DNA of 64,000 bases from contig JAEUWY010000010.1 of assembly GCA_022059125.1 (NCBI GenBank), positions 434,001-498,000 of the forward strand. The letters are read 5' to 3'. Both the position numbers and the translations under genes were made by a program. This document shows, one piece after another, positions 25,484 to 37,409 of this stretch (position 1 is the first letter of the stretch; each line of letters opens with the position of its first letter). The notes under the pieces were generated by a model. The model saw only the letters and a program-made list of their open reading frames with translations. It was not told where the DNA came from and searched no databases. The stretch comes from Corynespora cassiicola (Eukaryota > Ascomycota > Dothideomycetes > Pleosporales > Corynesporascaceae).

Positions 25484-27306
25484 ATGACGACTTTCGGACC
25501 CTCGAACACATCAACTATGGCTGCCAAAGAACGTCCCAATTTCCTGATCATTCTCGCAGATGACCTTGGCTGGTCAGATACGGGCTGCTTTGGCGGCGAA
25601 ATATCAACACCAAACATTGACCAGTTGGGATACAATGGTTTGCGGTTCACGGATTTCCACACTGCCGCGCTATGTTCTCCCACACGTGCAATGTTGATGA
25701 CTGGAACAGACCACCATATAGCTGGATTGGGACAACTGGCAGAGTTCATTATCAGATCGCCTTCACACCTGGGCCAGCCCGGCCATGAAGGCTTCCTCAA
25801 TGATCGCGTCGTCACTTTTCCTCAGCTTCTACGCGATGGAGGCTACTGGACATGTATGTCTGGGAAATGGCACCTTGGACTCGAGAAAGAACAAAGCCCA
25901 TGGGCGAAAGGCTTCGATAAGTCGTTCGCACTTTTGCCTGGTTGCGCCAATCACTATGGATACGAACCGCCATTGAAGTCGAAAGAAGAGATACCGCCAT
26001 TCTTCTCCAGTAACACGGCTTGTTACCATCGTGAAGACGAGGATATCGTCAAACATCTTCCCGACAACTTTTATTCCTCCGATTTCTATGCCGACAAGCT
26101 GATCGAGTATCTTGCTGATCATCAAAAGGAAGCACCTGAACAACCTTTCTTCGCTTATCTTCCATTCAGCGCAACCCATTGGCCATTGCAGGCTCCCAAG
26201 GAGAACTGCGATCACTACCTGGGGAAGTATAAGGATGGCCCACATGAGCTGCGACTCAGACGGATTGCAGAGCAACAGAAGTTGGGTTTGATACCCGACG
26301 ATATAGTCCCTCATCCCATCGTCGCCCCTGAAGTCCCACCTTGGGATAAGATGACGACTGATGCCAAAGCACGCTCAAGTCGCACAATGGAGGTATATGC
26401 CGGAATGGTAGAGCGTATGGACGAGAATGTAGGAAAGGTAGTTGAATACCTGAAATCGTCGGGCCAATACGAAAATACCTACATCATATTCATGAGTGAT
26501 AACGGTAGGTACTTCACTGACTCACGTACTTGCCTCACTGACCCGGTATAGGAGCTGAAGGTGCTGCCATTGAAGCCGGGCCATCCATGCAAGGCAAAAC
26601 ACTCGAGCATATGCAAAAGTACTACGATAATTCCTTGGACAATATTGGTCGAGCAACGTCGTACTGCTGGTATGGGCCTTTGTGGTCACAGGCAGCGACT
26701 GCACCATCTCGGCTTTACAAATGGTTCAGCACTGAGGGGGGAGTTCGAGTTCCTTTCATATTCTCGAAGCCTGGTCTTACACGGACACCCGGCATTGAAG
26801 GGCCCTTCTGTACTGTCATGGATCTCGCACCGACATTATTGGACCTGGCGGGTGTCAAGTCGCACAATGGAAGTTATGCAGGTCGCAAAGTTGCGCCAAT
26901 TCGAGGGAAATCTTGGAGAAAATGGCTTTCATCGACGGAAAAGTCTGAGATTCACGATCCTGATTACACAGTAGGGTGGGAATTGATGGGCTGTGGCGCT
27001 TTGCGACGAGGCGTCTGGAAGATTGACTGGGTGCCACCCCCGAAAGGCCCCGGTAAGTGGCAGCTCTATGATCTTTCCAAGGACAGAGGTGAAATGGATG
27101 ACCTCGCCGGAGTCTATCCGGAGAAGCTCGCTGAACTGGTCGACTTGTGGAAGAAATACGCGAAGGACGTGGGTGTTGTGGGCCTGAGGAATGAGATTGA
27201 GGAATTTCGCACAATGAAGGTGGAGGAAAACCCGGACAGGATAACATGGTTGCAGTTCATGGAGCCGGACAGGCCGCACCATGACAAGTTAGCAGTAAAG
27301 ACGTGA
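25484..27306 (+). CDS. Type I sulfatase (arylsulfatase-like), cytosolic; sulfatase 2
   Basis: Two exons, 25484-26504 and 26552-27306, with a 47-nt intron (GTAGGT donor, TATAG acceptor); 591 residues from ATG 25484 (Met at 25517 is an alternative start). Metal-binding 'ADDLGWSD' is at residues 25-32 and the formylglycine motif C64-S-P-T-R lies in '[14 protein letters not shown]'. Later come 'MSGKWHLGL', 'SATHWPLQAP', the 'MSDNGAEG' segment spanning the intron, and 'EGGVRVPFIF'. No signal peptide is present. It is paralogous to sulfatase 1 but with different intron positions, so the duplication is old. It shares its promoter with the sugar transporter and probably removes sulfate from the imported compound. 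Confidence 0.93.
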
Positions 27307-27345
27307 TCGCAAGGTTAGATTCCGTCATTCGAAAACGCTTTAGTT

Positions 27346-27359
27346 CGGAAGATCCACCG
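27346..27359. promoter_or_regulatory. CGG-N8-CCG, promoter of the Zn2Cys6 gene
   Basis: TTCGGAAGATCCACCGA contains CGG and CCG 8 bp apart, 87 bp before the regulator's ATG. It resembles the CGG-N9-CCG elements of the cluster but differs by one base in spacing. Possible autoregulatory site; weak. Confidence 0.25.
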
Positions 27360-27445
27360 AGTCATGCACGTTCCGCGCTACTTTTGTCGGCTCGTTCCCC
27401 GCATCTTGAGCCCCTTGCACCTTTCCCTTTGACTTCTCCCATCCG

Positions 27446-30210
27446 ATGCAACAACAAACCTCGGAAGCTTTCCAGGGCCCTGCAAAGCGACCCAAAATCC
27501 GACTTGCGTGTCGCGAATGCAGGGATCGGAAAATTCGTTGTGATGGTGGCCGCCCCATTTGTAGCTCCTGCACCAGGAAAAGGCTAGGACCGGAGAATTG
27601 TGTGTATCTGGAATCCAACTCTGAGATAACACCAAGCTATGTGCAGTCTCTTGAACAACGTATTCGAGAGCTGGAGGGCGCTCGGGGCCGCGATGAGTCG
27701 CCACAGACCGGTCGCATACCTCCTACGCGAAGCTCTCCGCCTCCCTCAGAAACAACAGATGCATTTTTACCAAGTATCGGAGATTTGATAAGCCCTCCAG
27801 TCGCATATCGTGAAAATACCACCCACAGGTCATTGCAGCTCGGAAATCGCCATGACGGAGGAGGCAGTACGTCAAGTCTTGGCACTGTATTGGGACCCCC
27901 AGGCCGACAAATGGCTACTATTCGTGGGCAGCCATATTCCCCCCCTCAGACACCTAATATGACTGAGGACTCTCCATCTTTAGCTGTAAAGAATGGTCCA
28001 GTCTTCCTTGGACCATCAAGCGCCGCTGCCTTCATGCAAGAAGTGCAAACATCTGCGGGGCGCAAACGTGGGCACGCTGAGTCCGTTGGCGATAATGATG
28101 GTGGTCCAGATATATTCCCAATTTCAAGATCAAAGCGACTTGAGAATAGGCAAAACATACAAGCCTTCATGGAAGAGTTAGTGTTGCCTCCAAGACGCAT
28201 TGCGGATATCTATCTCGACAACTACTGGACCTACGTCTATCCCTTATATCCCATTCTTCACAAGCAAAGCTTCATGAAAAGGTCAGTTAGTAAACCCCAA
28301 GCAGTATAGCTTCGCTCACATATAGAGATGGTCCCAGATACGAGAATATTTGGACTCAAGATTTACGTTCGGATGATAATGCGAATACTTACGATGCGGG
28401 CGAGACAGTGCATTCTCTACGAGCCTTTTACAGCTGTTTCAATTCAATGCTTGCTTTGGGCTCGAGATATTTGATGCGTACAGAATCTTTTCGTGGAGCC
28501 AAATCAAACTCGCATTCCTTCTTCGAAAGGGCGCAAAAGCTCATCACAGCGGACAGCCCCGACCATAGCTCCCTTCAACTCGTCCAGGCCTTGATACTAC
28601 TTTCTCAATATCTTCAAGGTTCTGATATGGTGAATAGATGCTGGGTAACAGTTGGGTTGGCAATCCGAGTTGCACAAGGAATTGGGATCCAGCTAGATTC
28701 TTCGTTGGAGAGCCAAGCACAAAGAGAAGAGAGGCGAAGGACTTGGTGGTGCTGCATTTTAACGGATAGGTGTGTGCGATCACAAGTCTACGCTCCGTAT
28801 TTTGTTAACATATAATTTGCAGAATTCTCAGTATGACATTTGGAAGACCTCCAATGTTGGCTTGGTCGTCTATAATACCATTTCCAATGAGCATCGATGA
28901 CGAGCACCTCTCCATGGAACCATCAAGCTGTTCAAATCCCCTCGAAACGCGTGAGAAGTCTAGAATATCCTTCTTTATCAACGCTATCAAGCTCTCCGAT
29001 ATCCTAATGGATGTTCTCAAGTAAGTGCCGGCCATGTTCCAACGAGTCATATGGCTGACCCAACTAGATATTTCTATGCTCCCCGGTCGCTAAAGCCTGT
29101 ATCTGTTCCAGGAGGATTTCGATCAATGGACCTGACTCCTCTTCTTGAATTTGAAGACGCAATAGAGTGCTGGAAAGCAGCATTGCCGACCTACCTTCAG
29201 TATCATCCTGAGATGATGAATGTAGATTATAATTCACCTTTTAGATCAGAAGCGGTGATATTACACTACAGGTATGAATCGAACCTTTTTTCCTAAAGTC
29301 CTAGGAAGTATGAGAGGATTAAGCGTAGATGCTGATTAGTTCTAGATACCTGCATATCAAGATTCTTCTTTTCAGACCCATTGTGGTGGATTTAGCTCAG
29401 AGTCAGTTCTTTAACTCTGCAATATCTCGGACTCAAACTACACTGAAGCATGCAATTGCAGCAAGCTGCGTCCGTTCATGCGTAGCTGCTGCCCAAGAGA
29501 CAATCGATATTTTGGTCAAGGGTTGCGGAAGAGGCCACCTTCCAGTTTTTTGGCATTCCGTATTCAGTATGCACTGATTTTCCTTCAAAACTTGAGCATG
29601 AGCTTATTCCATCGCGCAGATCTCTATACCGCAGGGACAGTGGTCCTTGCCGTGCTGTTAACACCGAGTTTAAGGAAGTCAGAATACGACAACCTGTCAT
29701 CTTTAGAACAATCGTTCGCAAAGTGTCTAGATTGTCTTTCTTACTTCGTCAACCTAGAAGGAGCTTTTGCAAAAAGGTGCTTGATGGCTTTGAAAGCAGC
29801 CAGAGATGGTGCAAACTCAAACTCAGCTAGCAGCATCAGAAACAACGGTCAGCATACCCCATGGAGTAACCTGGTGCCTTTTTCTAACCAATGTTCAAGA
29901 TAACCTCGAACTGAATCTGCCTGATCTATCCGCCACCGTATCTCAAGACGAAATAAGCGGTTCATATCGCGACTTGCAAGGCCTAGATTCCGAATCAAAT
30001 CACCACGAGCAGCTGGAAAACAATTTTGTAGAGTCTTGGTGGCCAGTAGGAGGTCTTGACTGGCTCAACAGTGTCCCCGTGGATTTTAACGACAATCTGC
30101 CGAACATCAACAGTCAGTACGCATCAGCTGGACAAGCGGGGCCATCTATCCCCGACTCTGGCGTCGGAACAGATCCGAGAAGGGTCGCCAGCCCGGGACT
30201 CTCCCTATAG
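27446..30210 (+). CDS. Zn2Cys6 transcription factor, probable cluster regulator
   Basis: Seven exons: 27446-28281, 28326-28769, 28823-29020, 29068-29271, 29346-29566, 29620-29847 and 29900-30210; 813 residues. The binuclear cluster is C22-x2-C25-x6-C32-x6-C39-x2-C42-x9-C52 ('ACRECRDRKIRCDGG'), followed by a linker and a short coiled coil ('SYVQSLEQRIRELEG'), i.e. a dimeric DNA-binding protein. The fungal-specific middle homology domain runs from about residue 255 ('IADIYLDNYWTYVYPLYPIL') through 'RRRTWWCCILTDR' to 'HYRYLHIKILLFRP'. The tail is acidic and disordered. The last intron uses an AAG acceptor. Lying between sulfatase 2 and the glucosidase, it is the likely activator of the cluster. 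Confidence 0.88.
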
Positions 30211-30335
30211 CCGATTGGCTCATCGGAACGACTCATTAGCCCCACATAAACACTACCACCCCGCATTCAAGTACTCGCTATGAACAACACAGAGACAATT
30301 CTGTCTCTCTACAATAATCAATCCAATATTTCGAT

Positions 30336-32989
30336 ATGGCGAGCCTCGATGTTGAGTATGTTCTCTCTCAATTAGACCTAGACGAGAAAGTCAGCTTGCT
30401 TTCAGGTGACTATACCCGCTTCCGATACTCGGAGAACCGCTTCCGATTCTGATAACTCCACGACAGGCAAAGATTTTTGGCACACGAAAGACATACCCCG
30501 CCTAGGCATACCATCTCTTAGACTCTCAGATGGTCCCAATGGTGTGCGCGGGACGCGCTTCTTCAATGGCGCACCTGCATCTTGCCTCCCCTGTGGAACA
30601 GCTCTGGCATCCACCTGGGACAAGAAACTCATTCAAGCTGCAGGCGAGCTCATCGGCCGTGAAGCGATTGCGAAGGGAGCACATGTATGGCTGGGTCCCA
30701 CGGTAAACATTCAACGCTCGCCGCTTGGAGGCCGAGGCTTCGAATCGTACAGCGAAGACCCCTACCTCTCTGGGGCTATGGCAGCAGCCATCGTGAACGG
30801 GGTCCAAAGTACTGGCGTTAGCGCAGCAATCAAGCATTATGTATGCAATGATTCTGAGCATGAGAGGCAGGCTGTCAATTGCGTGGTTAGCGAACGCGCT
30901 TTAAGAGAGATCTACCTTCTTCCGTTCCAGATTGCGCAGCGAGATGCACAGCCGGCAAGTTACATGACGAGCTACAACCGCGTGAATGGCGTACATGTTA
31001 GCGAAAACAAGAGGCTGCTTGATGAAGTCTTGAGAAAGGAGTGGGGATTCGATGGATTCATCATGAGTGATTGGTATGCACTGCAAACTCAGACCCAGAG
31101 CTCCACTGCTAATGACATGTCTAGGTTCGGAACCTATTCCGCAGCAGAGTCCACAAATTCGGGACTCGACCTCGAAATGCCAGGGCCGCCACGCGTTCGC
31201 GGTCCGAACATTACTGTCTCTCTGGGAAACCGTAAAGTGGCCGAACACGTTCTTGACGAGCGCGTCCGAAACCTCTTGAACCTCTGCAACCGTGCTTCCA
31301 AACTGGGTATTGCATCTGATGCTCCTGAAGGGACAGTCGATGATATTGAGACGAGGAAGATGATGCGAAAAGTCGCAGCGGAAAGTATCGTGCTCATGAA
31401 AAACGACAACAAAATTTTACCACTGGACGTGTCGGATACTATCGCAGTCATGGGGCCTAACACGAAGATTGCAGCATTCGCGGGGGGTGGCTCGGCAAGC
31501 CTGGATGCTTCTTACACTACGACTCCTTTGGAGGGCATATCTGGATACCAAGCATCGATCTGGACTCAGGGTGCGATTGGCTATAAGCAACTCCCACTCC
31601 TCTCTGGGGTTTCGGTCACGGCATCTGGAAAGTCTGGCATGACAGCAAAATTTTATAACGAGCCTCCGAATGCAGCGGAACGAGTAGCTCGCGATGAGAT
31701 CTATTGCAAGAGGTCCGACATGCTGTTGGTGGACTACCGACACCCTGATATCAGCCCAGAGCTCTTTTACATGGATTTAGAAGGTACATTTACACCGCAG
31801 ACGAGTGGAGAGTACGAGTTCGGCTGCTCGGTCCGAGGAACTGCCACGGTGTATGTTGATGGTGAATTGGTTGTGGATAACGCCACCAAGCAACGACAAG
31901 GCGCGACTTTCATGGGCGCCGGCACGCTAGAGGAGAGAGGAAGCAAGATGCTGCAAGCCGGACAGTCTTATTTGGTCCTGGTTCAGTTCGGTTCCAGTTT
32001 GACTCAGAAGATTAAGAAGAAGGGAGCTACGGCGATGAGGGGCGGTGGGTTACGTGTCGGCGTGGCGCTCAAGACAGATCCTCAGAAGGAGTTGGATGAC
32101 GCAGTCGACCTCGCGAAAAAAGTAAAATCGGTAGTTATTTGCGCCGGTCTAAGTGTAAGTTCTCTGTCGCATTGACTTCTTTTCGTCAAATACTGAATTT
32201 TCAAAGGGCGAATGGGAATCGGAGGGCTTCGACCGATCCGACATGTCGCTTCCTGGCTACACTGACAGACTCATCCAAGCCGTTTCTGCTGTCAATCAAA
32301 ACACCATTGTGGTATTACAAACTGGCACACCGGTAGCTATGCCCTGGATAGACTCCGTTGCGGCAGTGGTACAAGCTTGGTATGGTGGCAATGAGGCTGG
32401 GAACAGTATCGCCGACGTTCTTTTCGGCACTGTAAACCCTTCTGCTAAGCTCTCATTGAGTTTTCCAGTCAGGAATGAGGACAATCCTGCGTATCTGAAC
32501 TTCAGGTCTGAGAAGGGTCGTTGTTTGTACGGCGAGGACGTATACGTCGGGTATCGGTTCTACGAAAAGACGAAAAAGGAGGTGCTGTTTCCATTTGGTC
32601 ATGGACTATCGTACACTACCTTTGATATCAGTGATCTCGAAGTTAAGGTCGATAAAAATACTCTACACGTAGCAGTCACTGTGCGGAACTCTGGGGGATC
32701 CGACGGCGCCGAGGTGGTCCAGGTATATGTCTCACAGGTCGATTGCCCGGTTACTCGACCCTTGAAGGAGCTCAAGGGCTTTGAGAAGATCTTCTTGGCT
32801 ACCGGCGAAGAGAAGAGGGTGAAGGTTGAGATCGAGCTCAAGTATGCGGCGAGCTATTGGGATGAAGAAAGGGATTCGTGGGCAATGGAGAAGGGAGACT
32901 ACAATGTCAGTGTCGGGAACAGCAGCGCTAATACCCCTCTGCAATCCCAATTCAGCGTCTCGTCAAGTAAGTGGTGGAGGGGTATTTAA
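30336..32989 (+). CDS. GH3 beta-glucosidase with PA14 domain, cytosolic
   Basis: Three exons, 30336-30405, 30467-32154 and 32207-32989; 846 residues. Begins 'MASLDVEYVLSQLDLDEKVS' without a signal peptide. The GH3 N-domain includes 'LSDGPNGVRGT' (about 43-53), the substrate-binding 'KHYVCNDSEHER', and the nucleophile D225 in 'GFDGFIMSDW'. A PA14 insert lies at about 413-560 ('GMTAKFYNEPP', 'DLEGTFTPQTSGEYEF'). The C-domain and a fibronectin III-like end ('PFGHGLSYTTF', 'RPLKELKGFEK') complete the family architecture. Such PA14-containing GH3s hydrolyse beta-linked glucosides or oligosaccharides. Intron 2 uses an AAG acceptor. In this context it would act after desulfation of an imported glycoside. 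Confidence 0.93.
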
Positions 32990-33542
32990 AGGAAGAGAGA
33001 GCATAGGGCACATCCAGCAAACATAATCCCAGCAATCAAAAGACAAAGATCTGCCACCTTCATACCTATTTGGTTCCTCTTGTTTCCTCGTGTTGTTTGG
33101 GCCAAGATAAACTCCTCATGGTAATCAACGTGGGACCCTGCCCCAGTCGCGTATCACACAGAGGTTCCATTCCAATCCCTGCTAGCCCCTAAAGGAGCGA
33201 CGGACCGTCAGCCTCCGTCATCGCCATACATTCAAAGCTCGTGGGTTGCGGATCCAATATAACGCCGCCATTCTACTTGCTCGCCTGTATACCAAGCAGC
33301 CTCCTAATATGGAGATAATTTGCTGCGCCAGTGTCCGATAGTGCATAGGAGACGAACCGGGTTTCGAACTCTTCAATATGATATTGTGCATGCGACTCTT
33401 CGGGTATGAGGACCGATGTGTGGTAGCGGGGGGGATCGTTCACACAGCCCGCTGGAGTGTGGGCGGTGTATAAAAGGAGGCTGAGGCGGGCTTCTGCCAA
33501 CAGCACCGAGCTACTGTTGTGCTGCAACCTGCTTTTGCAAAG
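32990..33542. other. Intergenic, 553 bp (AA9 promoter)
   Basis: Between the glucosidase stop and the LPMO start. A TATA-like GTATAAAAG lies at 33468-33476, about 70 bp before the ATG, consistent with a strongly inducible secreted enzyme. No CGG-N9-CCG element like those of the cluster is seen here, so the LPMO may be regulated separately. Confidence 0.5.
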
Positions 33543-34410
33543 ATGGTTAGCTTCTTTCAAACCGCGCTGAGTGCCGCCGCCCTCTCCGGTGTGGTGTCTG
33601 CTCACGGGTACCTGAAGAACATCGAATACAACGGCGTGCTGTACCCTGCTTGGCAGGTGGGTTCCGATGACTACCTGACCACAGTACCGACTCGCTATGC
33701 GCGTAGGATCAAAGATATGGGCCCGGTGGCTGATTTCACCACCAAGGATATCACGTAGGGTCTAGCAACACCCTAAGCTTTGTTATGGCTAACGAGCCGC
33801 AGATGCAACCAAGGCGGTAACCTCCCAGCAACCGGGATAATCGATGTCAAGGCGGGCGACAAGATGTACGTTCTGGAACCGTCAACAAAAATATGCGCGC
33901 TGATTTAGAGCCAGCAAACTCATCTGGGACCAATGGGGCTCCTCCCACTCAGGACCGGTCATGAACTACCTCGCCAAGTGCACTCCTGACTGCGCGTCAT
34001 TCAAAGGTGACACGGGTAACGTGTGGGTGAAAATCGATCAGGTCTCCTACGATACCTCGAAGGCCACGCCGTGGGGCTCCGACTGTCTCGCCAAGAACGG
34101 CGCGTCGTGGACCGTCACCATCCCGCCCACAATCGCCAACGGCGAGTATCTCCTGCGCCATGAGATCCTGGGACTGCATGTCGCAGGGACACGGATGGGC
34201 GCCCAGTTCTACCCGAGCTGTACCCAGATTAGGATAACGGGCGGGGGAAGCGCAAACCCCACCGGAGTCGCGCTGCCAGGCGCCTACGACCCGGACGACA
34301 GGGAGGGTATTCTGACTGAGCTGTGGAGAATCCAACAAGGACAAGTGAACTACACAGCTCCTGGAGGCCCCGTATGGGAGGGCTCGGTGCCGAATACGAT
34401 GCAGTGCTGA
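33543..34410 (+). CDS. Secreted AA9 lytic polysaccharide monooxygenase
   Basis: Three exons, 33543-33754, 33803-33865 and 33915-34410; 256 residues. Signal peptide of 20 residues (MVSFFQTALSAAALSGVVSA), cleaved before H21 ('HGYLKNIEYNG'), so the mature protein starts with the copper-brace His. The second copper ligand is H103 in 'WGSSHSGPV' and the axial Tyr is in 'AQFYPSCTQI'. 'CNQGG' and 'EYLLRHEILGLH' are also typical of AA9. There is no CBM1 or GPI anchor at the C-terminus. It oxidatively cleaves cellulose or hemicellulose outside the cell. The exons are GC-richer than neighbours. Just beyond the sulfatase cluster, probably not part of it. Confidence 0.93.
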
Positions 34411-35517
34411 GGAAGGAGGTTAGCTGTAGCAGTCTTGATTTCCGATTCACCCCCGATGCATACCCAGTTGGAGAGGAAAGCTGGCGTGCCCGATGGCACT
34501 GGTAGATTATATCCATACACGTCGCTGAATAAATTCATCCCGCGCAAAGAGGCCGTTCATGACATGCTCGAAAGTGGTCTCGTGGGCCGAGACGGCGTTC
34601 CCGCCCGCCGAAGCGGCCAGTGGTTCGAAGCCCCACAGTCGCCTGGTCACCAACGTCACGTGTAAATAGGCCATGCATCCAGTAGCCCGCAAAAAAACAG
34701 CCACTTGTCCTTCATGAGGAGCCTACCTAGCTACCACAAGACTTTTGGGCCGAGTTTACACAGGGTAGAGCCCAGAATACACACTGTAGAACGACTATGA
34801 ACGAATGCAGTGGCGCGCGTGCTTTGAAAGGGCTTCGGGGTGGGCCGTGTGAGCTATGCACCTGCAACAAGAAGGAAATCACGCTTCGGCTTTAGGTGAT
34901 CCGTTTGCTGCTCAACGCTGGGCAGTTGGGCTTGTCAGCTAATGGTGTTGTTGAGGTAAGCTCAGGGGCGGCAAATCGCGGGCTGGCTGTGAGTGAGCAG
35001 CGAATGTATATATGTAATTAATGGAGGGCTTCTACCTCACTACATTCTCAAGAGCTGAAAGAGCAGACCGGGGCCGTTCAACTCACCGAGTGGCCCTTGG
35101 TCTACATGCGGCGGGAGTGCAGCTTGAGCTTCTACCCCTCAGCTCAAGGTGGCCCCCGCCCCGCCGTGAAGCTGTACGTAAATACCAGTGCCAAGAAGCT
35201 ATTCACTATACTGTAGCTCCCCTAAAGGGCTGCAATCAGACAACGTGGTAATTTCACCACCGCGAGCATTAGCCCTTCACGCTGCTTAAAAGCTCCATTC
35301 GATCCCCCCCACAATCTCCACAACACCACTCCGATTTCCAGAGACCTCCCATACAACCCACCTCACCCAAAGCTACTCAGAACCTCCATCTTGCATTCGT
35401 GCACTGATACACGGTCCTGAGGCTCATTGATAGCTGGCATCGATTGCTCTCAGACTCGTCCGAGTTCCACGTTCTACCGGCGGCAGCTAAGATCCCGCTG
35501 GCCAGAGCTCTTATACG
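34411..35517. other. Intergenic, 1.1 kb
   Basis: No supported gene. Plus-strand frames at 34323-34665 overlap the LPMO end or lack motifs. A pyrimidine-rich stretch at about 35300-35390 precedes the next gene and is probably its promoter/5' UTR. Confidence 0.45.
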
Positions 35518-36444
35518 ATGGCATCTACTCCACCTTTCGATAATACCACCTCTCCGTGGCTTAACCCCAATCCCGAAGGCCGGCCACAATTTGGGAACAT
35601 GCTGCAGCTACCGCCGTACCCGAGCATCGAAGCCCAACCGAACCCAGAAGCAGAAGTCAAGAATTCGATGGACCTCTTTGATCAGAATGAAGATGGAACA
35701 TATCCCATCTTCGGAGAATTTTCTCTTGCAGGACAATCCTTTCCCCCGCCGGCCTCAGCAGTGACACCCCAGTCCGCCGCCCAGCCCGCTGCCAACCCCT
35801 ATGCGCAGAATCCGTACCAGAGCCCGTACCAGAATTCGTACCAGAGCCCGTACCAGAATCCGTACCAGAATTCGTACCAGAGCCCGTACCAGAATCCGTA
35901 CCAGAATCCATACCAGAATCCGTACCAGAATCCGTACCAGAATCCGTACCAGCAGGCTGCTCAGAATCCCAGCCAGAACGCGCAGAAACTCGCGGAGAAG
36001 ATCACGACGAACACTACGCAGGATTCTGCTCAGAAGGTCGCCGCTAGCCCACCGCTCGATGACGAATACCTGAAGAGTTTGAAAATCAACTCCAAGGGAA
36101 GGTTGCTCGGCCCTGGCGGCCACTTTATCAAGCAAGATGTCGAGAAGCAGGCTTTTGCCGAGGCTGCCCAGCGGGGCATTGAATTTCGGCAGCCAAACAC
36201 GAGATGGTTCAAGAACCAAAGAATATTTGACGAGCGGACTGGCAAGACGTATAATCGAACTGAAAAGACAGACAACAAGAAGAAAGTTCAGAATAAGATG
36301 TTGGGGAAGAGTAAGGTTGAGAAGAAGGTCAAGAAGGTCGAGAAGAAGGCCGAGAAGGTCGAGAAGAAGGCCGAGAAGGCCGAGAAGAAGGACAAGAAGA
36401 GCAAGGAGGATGAGGAAGACTTTGCCTCTCCCTTAGAATATTAA
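35518..36444 (+). CDS. Repeat-rich protein: NPYQ tandem repeats, conserved-looking core, Lys/Glu tail
   Basis: Single-exon 308-residue protein, ATG at 35518. Residues 1-97 are Pro/Gln/Asn-rich and disordered. Residues 98-145 are twelve tetrapeptides of the form NPYQ, SPYQ or NSYQ. Residues about 180-245 look ordered ('LDDEYLKSLKINSKGRLLGP', 'FRQPNTRWFKNQRIFDERTG'). The tail (about 255-300) is a heptad-like Lys/Glu repeat ('KVEKKAEKVEKKAEKAEKK') ending in an acidic stretch. No signal peptide or membrane segment is present. Such Gln/Asn/Tyr-rich repeats favour condensate formation, which is inference. The family is not recognised. Confidence 0.7.
   Translation: MASTPPFDNTTSPWLNPNPEGRPQFGNMLQLPPYPSIEAQPNPEAEVKNSMDLFDQNEDGTYPIFGEFSLAGQSFPPPASAVTPQSAAQPAANPYAQNPYQSPYQNSYQSPYQNPYQNSYQSPYQNPYQNPYQNPYQNPYQNPYQQAAQNPSQNAQKLAEKITTNTTQDSAQKVAASPPLDDEYLKSLKINSKGRLLGPGGHFIKQDVEKQAFAEAAQRGIEFRQPNTRWFKNQRIFDERTGKTYNRTEKTDNKKKVQNKMLGKSKVEKKVKKVEKKAEKVEKKAEKAEKKDKKSKEDEEDFASPLEY
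35809..35952 (+). repeat. 12 x 12-bp coding minisatellite (NPYQ units)
   Basis: Twelve in-frame 12-bp units of consensus AATCCGTACCAG, with AGCCCG and AATTCG variants in the first seven; the last five are identical except for one silent change. Length variation between strains is likely. Confidence 0.9.
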
Positions 36445-37409
36445 GTCTCTATGGCGTATCGACTTGCGCATTGAGCACAGATGGAGGTGTTTAGAATATC
36501 GGTCGAGATTGATTTGTGGTTTCTTTCGTGTTTGTGACAATTGTTTGCGGATATTAAGTTTTGACTTCTTTCTTCCTAGGTTGATTGGCATCTAATTCAT
36601 GGTGGGGGTTACGGTCAAGGGTATTATACCCTTCATTATAAGGGTTTTTTGATGTATGGTTGTTAGATAGTAGAGAATATTCTTGGTTCAGGTATGCCTC
36701 TGGGTCTTGTCAGTGATGTGTGCCTACGTCTGCAAATGATTTGGATACAAAGGAAGGTACCATGACCACCTTGGTCCATGATGTTTACCCAAGATCGGCT
36801 GGATGTTATGTTATCTTGAAGGCGTGCGAGATGGAGCAATTCTTCAGGGCCAGGTGTACGCGGGAGAACGAGCCGTCACGCGCCAAACGCTAAGACGCTT
36901 TAGCTTGCACCAATACTACCTTGCATGTATCATCGAATATGATGAAAACAACTTATGAGCAAGATAATACAAAGATCTTAACTCATCTTGGAATCATCAC
37001 TCGAAAGGTATCTTAGCTTACTGGCCCAGATGATCAGACAGAGCACGTGATGCTCACGTGAACTATCTTTCATCTCTTCCGGTATTCCAACCTTGTAAGG
37101 TTCTAAGGAAATCATCAAGCCTTTTTCTCACTTGCTTTGGCTATACACAGCTTGCGTGAAATGCTTGATCAACAATAAATAAAGCGATATCTTTTCAATT
37201 CCCTCATTCTACCCAGGCTCATCCTTCCCAAATTCAAAATCGCCTATTCGGGTGCGGGGGCCCGGAATTCAACAAGCTTAAGATCACCAACGTCACGGCC
37301 TTATCCAACCTGCTAAGATCTGGGCCTTAGCTTGTAAATTCCATCGCAAACTTCAAGCCGTGTTTTTGTAAGCACCCGCCTCTCTATTGCACATCATACT
37401 TCTGACACG
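36445..37409. other. Intergenic, 965 bp
   Basis: No gene recognised. It contains two CACGTG boxes at 37044-37060 (listed separately) and a G8-containing GC-rich motif near 37251-37266. The remainder is AT-rich spacer. Confidence 0.45.
37044..37061. promoter_or_regulatory. Paired CACGTG E-boxes
   Basis: Two CACGTG cores five bases apart (37044-37049 and 37055-37060), the second inside a full TCACGTGA, 350 bp upstream of the amidohydrolase gene. The format fits bHLH factors; which factor is unknown. Confidence 0.35.

Noticed and set aside
35657..36219. Minus-strand repeat frames (Ser-Gly-Thr and Val-Arg-Ile arrays)
   Set aside because: Shadows of the NPYQ coding minisatellite in other frames.
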